This document shows positions 17,340 to 25,963 of a DNA stretch of 64,000 nt, in pieces; positions within the stretch are counted from its first letter, which is position 1; each line of letters starts with the position of its first letter. The DNA is taken from NCBI RefSeq assembly GCF_003674095.1, contig NZ_RDBF01000002.1:186001-250000 (forward strand), given 5' to 3'. The notes under the pieces were generated by a model. The model was not told the DNA's origin and searched no databases. It saw only the letters and a program-made list of their open reading frames with translations. The DNA is from Aeromicrobium phragmitis. Lineage in GTDB: Bacteria > Actinomycetota > Actinomycetes > Propionibacteriales > Nocardioidaceae. The position numbers and the translations under genes were made by a program.

Positions 17340-18443
17340 GTGACCTCTATGACCCCCATCACGTTCGCGCCGCGCATCGAGCAGAATCAGCACGCCCGCA
17401 GCGAGGCCGAGCGCGCCGCGATTCTGGAGAACCCCGGCTTCGGCCATCACTTCACCGACCACATGTTCCTCGCGGAGTGGACGCCGCAGGGCGGGTGGCA
17501 CGACGCCCGCGTCGTGCCCTACGGGCCGCTCTCGTTGGACCCCGCCACCGCGGTCCTGCACTACGCGCAGGAGATCTTCGAGGGCCTCAAGGCGTACGGC
17601 CACGCCGACGGCTCGATCTGGCTGTTCCGTCCGGAGGCCAACGGTGAGCGCCTGCAGCGTTCGGCGTACCGGCTCGCGCTCCCCGAACTTCCGCTGGACT
17701 GGTTCCTCGGTTCGGTGCGCGCGCTGATCGAGACCGATCGCGCGTGGGTGCCGCGAGGCGAGGAGAAGAGCCTCTACCTCCGCCCGTTCATGTTCGCCTC
17801 CGAGGTGTTCCTCGGTGTCCGCCCCAGCCAGCACGTCACGTATTCGGTGATCGCCTCGCCGGCCGGTGCCTACTTCACCGGCGGCATCAAGCCCGTCTCG
17901 ATCTGGCTCTCGGAGCAGTACAGCCGAGCCGGTGCGGGCGGCACGGGCGCGGCCAAGTGCGGCGGCAACTACGCCGCGAGCCTCCTGCCGCAACAGGAAG
18001 CGGCGGCCGAGGGATGCGCGCAGGTGGCCTTCCTCGACGCCGTGGAGCATCGGTGGGTCGAGGAACTCGGCGGAATGAACCTGTACTTCGTGCAGTCTGA
18101 CGGTTCGATCGTCACTCCCGAACTCAGCGGTTCGATCCTCGAAGGCGTCACGCGCGACTCCATCGTGCGCCTTGCCGCTGACCTCGGGCACGACGTCGTC
18201 GAGCGCAAGGTGAGTATCGACGAGTGGCGGGAGGGCGCCGCGGACGGCACGATCACCGAGGTGTTCGCCTGCGGTACGGCGGCCGTCGTGACGCCGGTCG
18301 GCACGCTCAAGTGGCGCGGCGGCGAGGTCACGGCCGGCGACGGAGAGCTGGGCAAGGTCACCGCCGAGATCCGGCAGGCGCTGGTCGACATCCAATACGG
18401 CCGGGCCGAGGATCGCTTCGGCTGGATGACACGCGTGCTCTGA
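17340..18443 (+). CDS. ilvE: Branched-chain amino acid aminotransferase
   Basis: PLP enzyme for the last step of Leu/Ile/Val synthesis. 367 residues. Class IV aminotransferase features: QEIFEGLKAY, LYLRPFMFA, GGNYAASLLPQQEA, FLDAVEHRWVEELGGMNLYF and EVFACGTAAVVTPVG; the PLP lysine lies in AAKCGGNYA. GTG 17340 has AGGAAG about 7 bases upstream. It works with LeuB and the ilvBNC products. Confidence 0.96.
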   Translation: MTSMTPITFAPRIEQNQHARSEAERAAILENPGFGHHFTDHMFLAEWTPQGGWHDARVVPYGPLSLDPATAVLHYAQEIFEGLKAYGHADGSIWLFRPEANGERLQRSAYRLALPELPLDWFLGSVRALIETDRAWVPRGEEKSLYLRPFMFASEVFLGVRPSQHVTYSVIASPAGAYFTGGIKPVSIWLSEQYSRAGAGGTGAAKCGGNYAASLLPQQEAAAEGCAQVAFLDAVEHRWVEELGGMNLYFVQSDGSIVTPELSGSILEGVTRDSIVRLAADLGHDVVERKVSIDEWREGAADGTITEVFACGTAAVVTPVGTLKWRGGEVTAGDGELGKVTAEIRQALVDIQYGRAEDRFGWMTRVL

Positions 18444-18490
18444 GCGGGTTACCCACCGGTCGCCTCGGCGGCGGTGATTGGATTGGCCGT

Positions 18491-19921
18491 ATGGATGACC
18501 AACCCATGCGCCACGAGCACGACCTCATCGGGGACCGCGAGGTTCCCGCGGACGTCTACTGGGGCGTGCATTCGCTGCGCGCTCTGGAGAACTTTCCGAT
18601 CACCGGTATCCCGATCGCCCAGAGTCCGTACCTCGTCGAGGCGTTGGCGGCCGTGAAGGAGGCCGCAGCCACGGCCAACCACGAGCTGGGACTGCTCGAC
18701 GACGAGCGTTTCCGGGCGATCCGGGACGCGTGCGAGGAGATTCGCGGCGGTGCGCTGACCGACCAGTTCGTGGTGGACGTCATCCAGGGCGGGGCGGGAA
18801 CGTCCACGAACATGAACGCCAACGAGGTCATCGCCAACCGCGCGCTGGAGCTGCTGGGCCGGCCGAAGGGCGATTACGCCTACCTTCACCCCAACGAGCA
18901 CGTCAACCTCAGCCAGTCGACCAACGACGTCTACCCGACGGCGATCAAGATCGCGGTCATCCTCGCCACGAAGTCGCTGCTCGACGCGATGGCGGTGCTG
19001 GAGGAGTCCTTCGCCCGCAAGGCCGTGGAGTTCCACGACGTCCTCAAGATGGGGCGGACGCAGCTGCAGGACGCGGTGCCGATGACGCTCGGGCAGGAGT
19101 TCCGCACCTACAGCCTGATGATCGCCGAGGACCGCGCGCGGCTTTCCGAGGCGGTCATGCTGCTGCACGAGATCAACCTCGGGGCGACCGCCATCGGCAC
19201 CCAGCTGAACGCTCCCGCCGGCTACGTCCAGTCCGCCTGCTCGCACCTGGCGCAGATCACCGACCTGCCCCTGGTGCCGGCGGTCGATCTGATCGAGGCG
19301 ACGCAGGACTGCGGTGCGTTCGTCCAGCTGTCCGGAACCCTCAAGCGCGTCGCGGTCAAGCTGTCGAAGATGTGCAATGATCTGCGGCTGCTGTCGTCGG
19401 GTCCGCGCGCCGGCCTCAACGAGATCAATCTGCCCGCCGTGCAGGCCGGCTCGAGCATCATGCCAGGCAAGGTCAACCCGGTCATCCCGGAGGTGGTCAA
19501 CCAGGTGGCGTTCCAGATCATCGGACACGACGTCACGGTCTCGATGGCGGCAGAGTCCGGTCAGCTGCAGCTGAACGCCTTCGAGCCGGTCATCTGCTAC
19601 TCGCTGTCGGCGGGCCTGGCCCGTCTGCGCGAGGCGATTCTGGTGCTCGCCCGCCGGTGCGTCGACGGCATCACGGCCAACCGCGATCTGCTGCGGGCCG
19701 AGGTGGCCAACTCGATCGGCCTGGTCACTGCGCTCAATCCCTACATCGGCTATCAGGCGGCGACCGAGGTGGCCAAGGAGGCGCTGGCCAGCGGGCGCGG
19801 TGTGGCAGAACTGGTCCTAGAGCGTGGGCTGTTGCCCCCGGAGCGGCTCGAACAGATCCTGCGTCCGGAGTCGCTCGCCAACCTCGCTCCGCGTCCCGAA
19901 CCCCCGCACGTGGCCGAGTGA
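18491..19921 (+). CDS. aspA: Aspartate ammonia-lyase
   Basis: Deaminates aspartate to fumarate. 476 residues, fumarase/aspartase superfamily. The signature loop GSSIMPGKVNPVIPE is intact; GGAGTSTNMNANEV and VNLSQSTNDVYPT are the substrate-binding segments, and GRTQLQDAVP follows. It resembles aspartases rather than fumarases by overall pattern, though the two are close; start ATG 18491 fits both. It could supply fumarate or ammonia. Family C hairpin follows. Confidence 0.88.
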   Translation: MDDQPMRHEHDLIGDREVPADVYWGVHSLRALENFPITGIPIAQSPYLVEALAAVKEAAATANHELGLLDDERFRAIRDACEEIRGGALTDQFVVDVIQGGAGTSTNMNANEVIANRALELLGRPKGDYAYLHPNEHVNLSQSTNDVYPTAIKIAVILATKSLLDAMAVLEESFARKAVEFHDVLKMGRTQLQDAVPMTLGQEFRTYSLMIAEDRARLSEAVMLLHEINLGATAIGTQLNAPAGYVQSACSHLAQITDLPLVPAVDLIEATQDCGAFVQLSGTLKRVAVKLSKMCNDLRLLSSGPRAGLNEINLPAVQAGSSIMPGKVNPVIPEVVNQVAFQIIGHDVTVSMAAESGQLQLNAFEPVICYSLSAGLARLREAILVLARRCVDGITANRDLLRAEVANSIGLVTALNPYIGYQAATEVAKEALASGRGVAELVLERGLLPPERLEQILRPESLANLAPRPEPPHVAE

Positions 19922-19954
19922 GCGTCGTCAGCGAAGCCTCGGCGCCGCCCCGAC

Positions 19955-20040
19955 GGGGCGGTGCGTGGTCAACCTCTCGCCAGGGTCATCACGTTGGTGA
20001 CGAACCGCTCGTCGTCGTGAACGGTTGACACCGCACCGCG
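19955..20040. repeat. Intergenic inverted repeat, family C, copy 1
   Basis: GGGGCGGTGCGTGGTCAACC (from 19955) is matched by the inverted GGTTGACACCGCACCGC (ending 20039), 15 of 17 arm bases pairing after a two-base swap. It lies between aspA and the convergent gene at 20068. A second copy of the word occurs at 62587-62672. Confidence 0.75.
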
Positions 20041-20067
20041 GACGCGGCCGACGATCGGGCCCGTGTG

Positions 20068-20757
20068 TCAGCGAAAGAGGATGGCCGGGTCGTCGGCCAG
20101 CGTGACGTCGAGCTCGTGGGCGACGTCGTCGTAGCTGATCTCGACGCGGACGCGGCGTTCGGTGCCGATGCTGTCGGCCTGCGGGTCGCCGAGGCCGAAG
20201 GCGATGTCGCGCAGCGTGATGACCGCCGGCCCCACCGGATCGACGTGCGGCCACTCGGTCAGCAGACGGTGGGTCAGCCCGCTCGTCACGGCGCCGACCA
20301 TCGCAGCCTCGGCTCCCTCGGGGACCTTGACGCACAGCTCGGGCAGCCCGAAGGACTCCAGCCCGCGCGTCCCGAGCACGCCGCGCGACGCGACGTCGTA
20401 GTGGACGAGTACCCAGGCGTCCGCGTACTCGAGCCGGATCTCGCCGCGGGGCGGCTCCAGCAGCCGGGGGAGTGCGAGGTCGATGACGAGCCCGTCGTGC
20501 TCGGCCGCCAACGCGAACGCGGCCGCGCGCATCTGCACGTGCGCGTCGCCGGCGCCCGCCAGCGGCGCGACCTGCACGAGCACCTGGGCGTGCGGCCGCT
20601 CGCGCCACATCGCCATGAGCTCCTCGGACGCGCCGTTGCGCCGCAGCAGCGGTTCGAGACCTTCGGGTAGACGGTCGTCACGATCGAGCGCCTCGGCCGT
20701 CATGACGGCGTACATGATGTCGACGTGTCCGGGGCGTGGGACGGCTGTGGTGGTCAT
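20068..20757 (-). CDS. Conserved hypothetical protein
   Basis: 229 residues, no signal peptide or membrane segment. It has alternating strands and helices, including HVDIMYAVMTAEALDRDD, LVIDLALPRLLEPPRGE and DAWVLVHYDVASRGVLGTRG. I do not recognise a family. ATG 20757 was chosen because it follows directly after the divergent cimA control region. It is the first minus-strand gene opposite cimA. Confidence 0.65.
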   Translation of the reverse strand: MTTTAVPRPGHVDIMYAVMTAEALDRDDRLPEGLEPLLRRNGASEELMAMWRERPHAQVLVQVAPLAGAGDAHVQMRAAAFALAAEHDGLVIDLALPRLLEPPRGEIRLEYADAWVLVHYDVASRGVLGTRGLESFGLPELCVKVPEGAEAAMVGAVTSGLTHRLLTEWPHVDPVGPAVITLRDIAFGLGDPQADSIGTERRVRVEISYDDVAHELDVTLADDPAILFR

Positions 20758-20771
20758 GGTGCGGTTCAGTC

Positions 20772-20784
20772 TAGACTTTCCGCC
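20772..20784 (+). promoter_or_regulatory. -10 element for the cimA leader transcript
   Basis: TAGACT (20772-20777) lies 7 bases before the leader-peptide GTG, the same geometry as at ilvB. No good -35 is visible. The start of transcription would coincide with the GTG, giving a leaderless leader peptide. Confidence 0.45.
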
Positions 20785-20814
20785 GTGACCATCACCGCGA
20801 TCATTATCGCCTAG
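20785..20814 (+). CDS. cimA leader peptide (MTITAIIIA)
   Basis: GTG ACC ATC ACC GCG ATC ATT ATC GCC TAG encodes nine residues, four of them Ile with three in a row. An intrinsic terminator follows 27 bases later, and the citramalate synthase gene begins after that. The Ile bias fits the isoleucine-specific role of citramalate synthase. Confidence 0.8.
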   Translation: MTITAIIIA

Positions 20815-20840
20815 CGCGCCGGGTACCCACTCGACGCGCC

Positions 20841-20866
20841 GCCTCCCGACCCCGGGGGGCTTTTTT
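20841..20866 (+). terminator. cimA transcription attenuator
   Basis: GCCTCCC (20841-20847) pairs with GGGGGGC (20854-20860), one pair being a G-U wobble, over a 6-base loop, followed by six T (20861-20866). It lies between the leader stop and cimA. The region 20815-20840 contains GGGTACCC and GACGCGCC and may form the alternative structure, which I could not resolve by eye. Confidence 0.85.
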
Positions 20867-20912
20867 GTTGTCGATGGGCACGATCGCACGACACGAAGGA
20901 CCGAACGAACCG

Positions 20913-22538
20913 ATGAGCAGCAACCCCGCCTCCGGCACCCTCACGCCGAGCGACTTCCACGTCTACGACACGACGATGCGCGACGGCGCTCAGCAAGAGG
21001 GCCTGAACCTCTCGGTCCAGGACAAGCTGACGATCGCGCGCCATCTCGACGAGCTCGGGGTCGGCTACATCGAGGGAGGCTGGCCCGGCTCCAATCCCAA
21101 GGACACCGAGTTCTTCGCGCTGGCGGCCAAGGAACTCGATCTGCGCCGGTCCACCCTCGCCGCCTTCGGCGCCACCCGGCGGGCCGGTGTCGCGGCCGCG
21201 GACGACCCGCTGGTCGCCGCCCTGCGCGAGAGCGGGGCCTCGGTCGTGACGCTGGTCGCCAAGAGCCACGACCGGCATGTGGAACTCGCGCTGCGGACGA
21301 CGCTCGAGGAGAACCTCGCGATGGTGCGCGACACCGTGTCGCACCTGCGGGCCGAGGGTCAGCGGGTGTTCCTCGACTGCGAGCACTTCTTCAACGGGTT
21401 CCTCGACAACAAGAGCTACGCCATCGAAGTCGTGCGGACGGCGGCCGAGGCCGGAGCCGAGGTCGCGGTGCTGTGCGACACCAACGGCGGCATGCTGCCG
21501 CACTGGGTGGCCGACATCGTCGGCGAGGTCGCCGCCGCGACCGGAGCGCGCCTCGGCATCCACGCTCACAACGACACCGGCTGTGCGGTCGCGAACTCGC
21601 TCGCCGCGGTGCAGGCCGGCGCGACCCACCTGCAGGGCTGCATCAACGGCTACGGCGAGCGCACCGGTAACGCGGACCTCGTCACCTGTGTGGCGAACCT
21701 CGAGTTCAAGCTCGGCATGAACGTCATGCCCGAAGGCGCGCTGCGCGACGCCACCCGCATCTCGCACGCGATCAGCGAGATCACGAACTACCCGCCGTCG
21801 GCGCGCCAGCCCTACACCGGGGTCTCGGCGTTCGCGCACAAGGCCGGCCTGCACGCCAGCGCGATCCGCGTCGATCCGGACCTCTACCAGCACATGGACC
21901 CCGCCCTGGTGGGCAACGACATGCGACTGCTGGTCTCCGAGATGGCCGGTCGAGCGACGATCGAACTCAAGGGCCGCGAGCTCGGCATCGACCTGTCGGG
22001 CGATCCGGCCACGTTGGCCCGGGTGACCGATCGGGTCAAGGCCATGGAGCAGGAGGGCTACACGTTCGAGGCCGCCGATGCGTCGTTCGAGCTGCTGCTG
22101 CTCGAGGAGGTCGACGGTGCTCGACCGGCGTACTTCGACGTCGAGTCCTGGCGGGTCATCGCCGAGTCCGTCGGCTCAGCCGCGTCCGGCGAGGCGCTCG
22201 CCGAGGCCACGGTCAAGCTGACCGCGGGCGGCCGCCGTCTTGCCGTCATCGGTGAGGGCAACGGCCCGGTCAACGCGCTCGACCACGCCCTGCGGGACGC
22301 GATCGAGCAGGTCTACCCCGACGTGACGCGATTCCACCTGATCGACTTCCGCGTGCGCATCCTCGATCAGGGACACGGCACGGATGCGGTGACGCGGGTG
22401 CTCATCGAGACGAGTGACGGCAAGGACTCCTGGGTGACGGTGGGTGTCGGGGCGAACATGATCGAGGCGTCGTGGGAGGCCCTCGTCGATGCGGTGACCT
22501 ACGGGCTGCGGCTCCACGAGGTGACACCGCTGCGATGA
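20913..22538 (+). CDS. cimA: (R)-citramalate synthase
   Basis: Condenses pyruvate and acetyl-CoA to citramalate, giving a threonine-independent route to 2-oxobutyrate for isoleucine. 541 residues. The HMGL-like barrel begins VYDTTMRDGAQQEGLNLS, with LCDTNGGMLPHWV, GIHAHNDTGCAVANS and GCINGYGERTGNADL, and has a C-terminal regulatory LeuA-type dimer domain. The NxxDGxQ-like entry and length separate it from 2-isopropylmalate synthase. ATG 20913 follows GAAGGA. Its attenuator is isoleucine-rich. Confidence 0.92.
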   Translation: MSSNPASGTLTPSDFHVYDTTMRDGAQQEGLNLSVQDKLTIARHLDELGVGYIEGGWPGSNPKDTEFFALAAKELDLRRSTLAAFGATRRAGVAAADDPLVAALRESGASVVTLVAKSHDRHVELALRTTLEENLAMVRDTVSHLRAEGQRVFLDCEHFFNGFLDNKSYAIEVVRTAAEAGAEVAVLCDTNGGMLPHWVADIVGEVAAATGARLGIHAHNDTGCAVANSLAAVQAGATHLQGCINGYGERTGNADLVTCVANLEFKLGMNVMPEGALRDATRISHAISEITNYPPSARQPYTGVSAFAHKAGLHASAIRVDPDLYQHMDPALVGNDMRLLVSEMAGRATIELKGRELGIDLSGDPATLARVTDRVKAMEQEGYTFEAADASFELLLLEEVDGARPAYFDVESWRVIAESVGSAASGEALAEATVKLTAGGRRLAVIGEGNGPVNALDHALRDAIEQVYPDVTRFHLIDFRVRILDQGHGTDAVTRVLIETSDGKDSWVTVGVGANMIEASWEALVDAVTYGLRLHEVTPLR

Positions 22539-23338
22539 AGGTACGTCCCACCGTCGGCGGGCTCACGCTCGTCCTACTGCTGGTCGCCGGAGTCGGGATC
22601 TACCTCGTCGACCGCCATCAGAAGTCGACTGAGGTCGAGCAGGCCGACGCTGCGGCGCTCCGCTACAGTCAGGCGCTCGCGGCTTATCAGGACGAAGCTC
22701 ACCACGATCTGGTGTTGCTCGCAGCGAGCGGAGAGCCCGGTGCCCTGGCCGAGACGGCCACCCGCCTGCGCGATGAGCTGCCACGTCCCGCCGAGGTCGG
22801 GTCGTACGGTGCCGAGCACTCCAGCGCCTACCGCGCCGCCCTCGACCGGCGTGCGGCACTCGAGGAACGTTTCGGCGTCGCCGTGGACGTGTTGGGGGAG
22901 TGGGCGTCGGCCGCGCCGTTCGTCGCGGCGGTCGAAGAGGCACTCGACGCCGACATCCCGCAGAGCGTCGTCGGCGGACCGGTCGCGAGCGGAGACCCGG
23001 TGCGCACCGAGCTCGTTCCGCTGATGCAGCAGGTCAAGGCGCAGTTCGAGTCGGTTCCGGTGCCCGCGCGGCAGGAGCAACTCGCCGCTGGGGTGAGCGC
23101 CGCGTTGCAGCACGTCATCGACGAGGCCACGAGGGCCGCGCAGCAACTCGATGCAGGCCGCGCCGCGTCGTTCACCTACGGCGCCGAGTACCGCGATGCG
23201 TTGCAGCCGGTTGTGGAGTACGAGGCGCAGTTGCGTTCTCGGATGGAGGCCGCCATCGCCGGGCTGGCACCCCTGGGAGGGGGCGGAGGAGGCAACGAGC
23301 CGCCGGCGCCGGACGACGCACCCGGCGACAACGTCTGA
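22535..23338 (+). CDS. Membrane-anchored hypothetical protein
   Basis: 267 residues. VGGLTLVLLLVAGVGIYLV (residues ~7-25) is a single N-terminal membrane anchor; the rest is Ala/Glu-rich helix with a Gly/Pro-rich tail (GGGGGGNEPPAPDDAP). It overlaps the cimA stop by four bases (ATGA). No catalytic motif seen; a scaffold or sensor-like extracytoplasmic domain is possible. Confidence 0.6.
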   Translation: MKVRPTVGGLTLVLLLVAGVGIYLVDRHQKSTEVEQADAAALRYSQALAAYQDEAHHDLVLLAASGEPGALAETATRLRDELPRPAEVGSYGAEHSSAYRAALDRRAALEERFGVAVDVLGEWASAAPFVAAVEEALDADIPQSVVGGPVASGDPVRTELVPLMQQVKAQFESVPVPARQEQLAAGVSAALQHVIDEATRAAQQLDAGRAASFTYGAEYRDALQPVVEYEAQLRSRMEAAIAGLAPLGGGGGGNEPPAPDDAPGDNV

Positions 23339-23356
23339 GCCGTCGGCGCCGGGGGT

Positions 23357-23443
23357 GGGCGGTGAGTTATCCCGCAGCCGAAGCCAGGAAGTGTGGGATA
23401 GGACACCGCTCCGGCGCGCGGGGTCCGGGATAGGTCACCGCCC
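23357..23443. repeat. Intergenic inverted repeat, family B, copy 2
   Basis: GGGCGGTGAGTTATCCCGCA (23357-23376) faces two inverted partners: TGTGGGATAGGACACCGC (23392-23409) and TCCGGGATAGGTCACCGCCC (23424-23443). The last partner contains the stop codon of the acetyltransferase gene (23435-23437). Same word as 2687-2774. Confidence 0.85.
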
Positions 23444-23875
23444 GGGGCGGCGCATCGGGACGTGGAGGATGCCGGCTTCCATGAAGTCCTCCCCGCACCG
23501 CTGGTAGCCGAACGAGGCGTACCACTGCTCGAGGTACGCCTGCGCACCCAGGCGGATCTCGTCTGCGCCCCAGCGCTCGTGCACCGCGCGCAGCAGCGCG
23601 CTCGACAGTCCGCGGCCGCGGTGCTCCTTGCGGGTGGCGACGCGGCCGACCTTGCGCACGCCATCGGTCCCCACATACGTCCGCAGATAGCTCGTCGGCC
23701 CGAGATCGTCGGCGAACCACAGATGAGTCGTCGTCGGGAGTAGATCGAGACCGTCGACATCGGGCTCGTCGCACTGCTGCTCGACGGCGAAGACGATGTC
23801 GCGGATGCGCCAAATGCCGTACACGTCCTGGGCAGTGAGCTCGTCACCGCGCTTCACGTGCGGCGATGCGGTCAT
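23435..23875 (-). CDS. GNAT-family N-acetyltransferase (ElaA-like)
   Basis: 146 residues. It resembles the ElaA branch: WRIRDIVFAVEQQCDEPDVDGLD, then the acetyl-CoA loop RVATRKEHRGRGLSSALLRA and AQAYLEQWYASFGYQRCGEDFMEAGILHVPM. It transfers an acetyl group to an unknown amine. ATG overlaps the end of the upstream gene by four bases (23872-23875). Its stop TGA lies inside a family B repeat arm. Confidence 0.88.
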   Translation of the reverse strand: MTASPHVKRGDELTAQDVYGIWRIRDIVFAVEQQCDEPDVDGLDLLPTTTHLWFADDLGPTSYLRTYVGTDGVRKVGRVATRKEHRGRGLSSALLRAVHERWGADEIRLGAQAYLEQWYASFGYQRCGEDFMEAGILHVPMRRPGR

Positions 23876-24753
23876 GCGGCGACCTCCAGTGCACGGGCGA
23901 TGAGAAGGTCGGCCTGCTCGATCAGCTGGCGGCGCAGGGGCTCGGCCCGACGGGCGAACGCGCGCTGATGGCGCACGTACTCCGCCTTGCCCTCGGTCGT
24001 CTCGATCGCGATGGGCGGGTAACCGTGGGCCGCCAGGTCGTACGGCGATGCCCGCATGTCGATCTCGCGAATGTCCACCGCGAGGGTGAAGGCGTCCGCG
24101 ACGAGCCTCGAGTCGATGAACGGCAGCATCCGGAAGGCGATCCGGTACAGGTCCATGTTGGCGTGCAGGCAGCCGGGCTGCTCGAGGTCGAGCTGACGCT
24201 CGCGCACCGGAGTGGGCCGGTTCAACGGCCGGGCGGCGTCGGTGTAGAAACGGAAGGCGTCGACGTGGGTGCACACGAGGTTGTGCGATTCGACGACCTC
24301 ATCGGTGCCGGCGGCACCGAGCCGCAGTGGCACGGCGTGGCGTCGGTCCTCGGGCTCGCGGTAGACCATGGCCCACTCGTGGAGGCCGAAGCACTGCAGG
24401 CGAGCGGCGCGGCCGGCGGTCCGGCCGAGCAGCTCGCGGGTCCAGCGCAGCCCGGGAAGGCGGGTGGCGAGGCGGGACGCGTCGGCCGTCACGGTCCCGT
24501 CGGCGAGCTCCACGTAGGCGCGCGCGTCGCGGTACTCCGGCGCCTCGGCCAGTGCGACACCAAGGCCAGAGTGCCAGCGCTCCAAGGCTCCGGGGGACAG
24601 GTTGTAGTACTCGAACAGGAAGTCGTGGACCGGGTGCGCCTCACCGCGTTCGCGCCGTTCGACCCGGGCCCGTGTCCATGGGGCGACTCGCTCGCGGTGC
24701 GCTGCCGCACGTGCGGACCAGTCGGCTCGGCTCAGGACGCGCAATCCCCGCAC
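23872..24753 (-). CDS. Conserved protein often annotated as 3-methyladenine DNA glycosylase
   Basis: About 293 residues from GTG 24753. HDFLFEYYNLSPGALERWHSGLG, CTHVDAFRFYTDAARPLN, QPGCLHANMDLYRIAF and MRASPYDLAAHGYPP are conserved in an actinobacterial family usually called 3-methyladenine glycosylase; no helix-hairpin-helix of that fold is evident to me, so the name is weak. It overlaps the zur 3' end. TTG 24744 and a CTG at 24735 that overlaps the zur stop are alternative starts; GGGGA lies 9 bases before the CTG. Confidence 0.7.
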   Translation of the reverse strand: MRGLRVLSRADWSARAAAHRERVAPWTRARVERRERGEAHPVHDFLFEYYNLSPGALERWHSGLGVALAEAPEYRDARAYVELADGTVTADASRLATRLPGLRWTRELLGRTAGRAARLQCFGLHEWAMVYREPEDRRHAVPLRLGAAGTDEVVESHNLVCTHVDAFRFYTDAARPLNRPTPVRERQLDLEQPGCLHANMDLYRIAFRMLPFIDSRLVADAFTLAVDIREIDMRASPYDLAAHGYPPIAIETTEGKAEYVRHQRAFARRAEPLRRQLIEQADLLIARALEVAA

Positions 24754-25133
24754 GTCCCGAAGATCTCGAGGGTGTGCTCGACGTCGCGGAAACCGTGGTC
24801 GTCGGCGACGGCGTCGGCCCACCGTTCGACGGTCGGGCCCTCGACCTCGACCGTCCGCCCGCACTGCCGGCAGACGAGGTGGTGGTGGTGGCCGGAACTG
24901 CACCGCCGGTAGAGGGTCTCGCCGTCGTCGTTGCGCAAAGCGTCGAGCAGGTCCGCATCGGCGAGTGCCTGCAGGTTGCGGTACACGGTGGACAGCCCCA
25001 CCGACTCGCCGCGCTGCTTGAGGATGTCGTGGATCTGCTGAGCGCTCGCGAAGCCCTCGAGATCGGCCATGATCGCCGCGACGGCGCGGCGTTGGCGGGT
25101 GTTGCGCTGGGGCGACTCGCTTGTGGTGCTCAT
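24732..25133 (-). CDS. zur: Zinc uptake repressor of the Fur family
   Basis: 133 residues. The N-terminal winged helix (NTRQRRAVAAIMADLEGFAS, then STVYRNLQALADADLL) is followed by a metal-binding dimer domain with HHHHLVCRQCGRTVEVEG and CGDC at the C-terminus. Genes znuBCA are directly upstream on the same strand, 15 bases away, so it is Zur rather than iron Fur. It probably represses them through the box at 27774. Confidence 0.93.
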   Translation of the reverse strand: MSTTSESPQRNTRQRRAVAAIMADLEGFASAQQIHDILKQRGESVGLSTVYRNLQALADADLLDALRNDDGETLYRRCSSGHHHHLVCRQCGRTVEVEGPTVERWADAVADDHGFRDVEHTLEIFGTCGDCAS

Positions 25134-25147
25134 CGAGGCCAGTGTAA

Positions 25148-25963
25148 TCAGCGACGTCGCAACGCGGTGACGCCGCGAGTCAGCGCGGCGAGCGCGAACA
25201 GTCCGAGCGCGAGCACCACGATCGTCGGCCCGGGTTGCGTGTCGATCTCGTAGCTGGCGACGACACCACCGGTCGCCGCGACGACGCCCACGGCCATCGA
25301 CGCCAGATGGGTGGCGCGGAAGCTGCGGGTGAGCTGCTGGGCGGCGGCGACCGGCACGACCATGAGCGCGGACACGAGCAGCAGGCCGACGGTTCGCATC
25401 GCGACCGTGATGGTGATCGCCGCGAGCACGGCGACGAGGAGGGTGTAGAGCCGGACCGGCACGCCGCTGACTCGCGCATGATCCTCGTCCTGGCAGACGG
25501 CGAACAGCTGCGGCGACAGGCCGAGCGCCGCGACGATCACCACGACGCCGAGGATGAGCACGGCGAGCAGGTCGCTCATCGAGATCGTGGTGATCGCGCC
25601 GAACAGGTAGCGGTTCAACGTCGCCGCGGACTCACCGGCGAGATTGGTCAGCAGCACGCCGCCCGCGATGCCGCCGTAGAAGAGCATGGCCAGGGCGACG
25701 TCGCCGCTCGTCTTGGCGTACATGCGCAGCAGCTCGATGACCACCGCGCCGATGATCGCGACGATGACCGCGGTGATCGTGGGAGTGACCTGGGTGAGCA
25801 GGCCGAGGGCGACGCCGGTGAGGGCCACGTGACCGAGCCCGTCGCCGAGCAGGGCGAGCCGGCGCTGGACGATGTAGGTGCCGATCGCCGGCGCGGCGAG
25901 GCCGGTGACGACCGCCGCCGCGAGCGCGATGCGCATGAACTCGTACGAGAGCAACTCACTCAT
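25148..25963 (-). CDS. znuB: Zinc ABC transporter permease
   Basis: 271 residues with about eight membrane helices in the ABC-3 (metal) permease family. RLALLGDGLGHVALTGVALG is the coupling segment for the ATPase, and DEDHARVSGVPV is typical. It forms the channel for zinc import with ZnuC and ZnuA. The start overlaps the znuC stop by four bases. Confidence 0.93.
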   Translation of the reverse strand: MSELLSYEFMRIALAAAVVTGLAAPAIGTYIVQRRLALLGDGLGHVALTGVALGLLTQVTPTITAVIVAIIGAVVIELLRMYAKTSGDVALAMLFYGGIAGGVLLTNLAGESAATLNRYLFGAITTISMSDLLAVLILGVVVIVAALGLSPQLFAVCQDEDHARVSGVPVRLYTLLVAVLAAITITVAMRTVGLLLVSALMVVPVAAAQQLTRSFRATHLASMAVGVVAATGGVVASYEIDTQPGPTIVVLALGLFALAALTRGVTALRRR

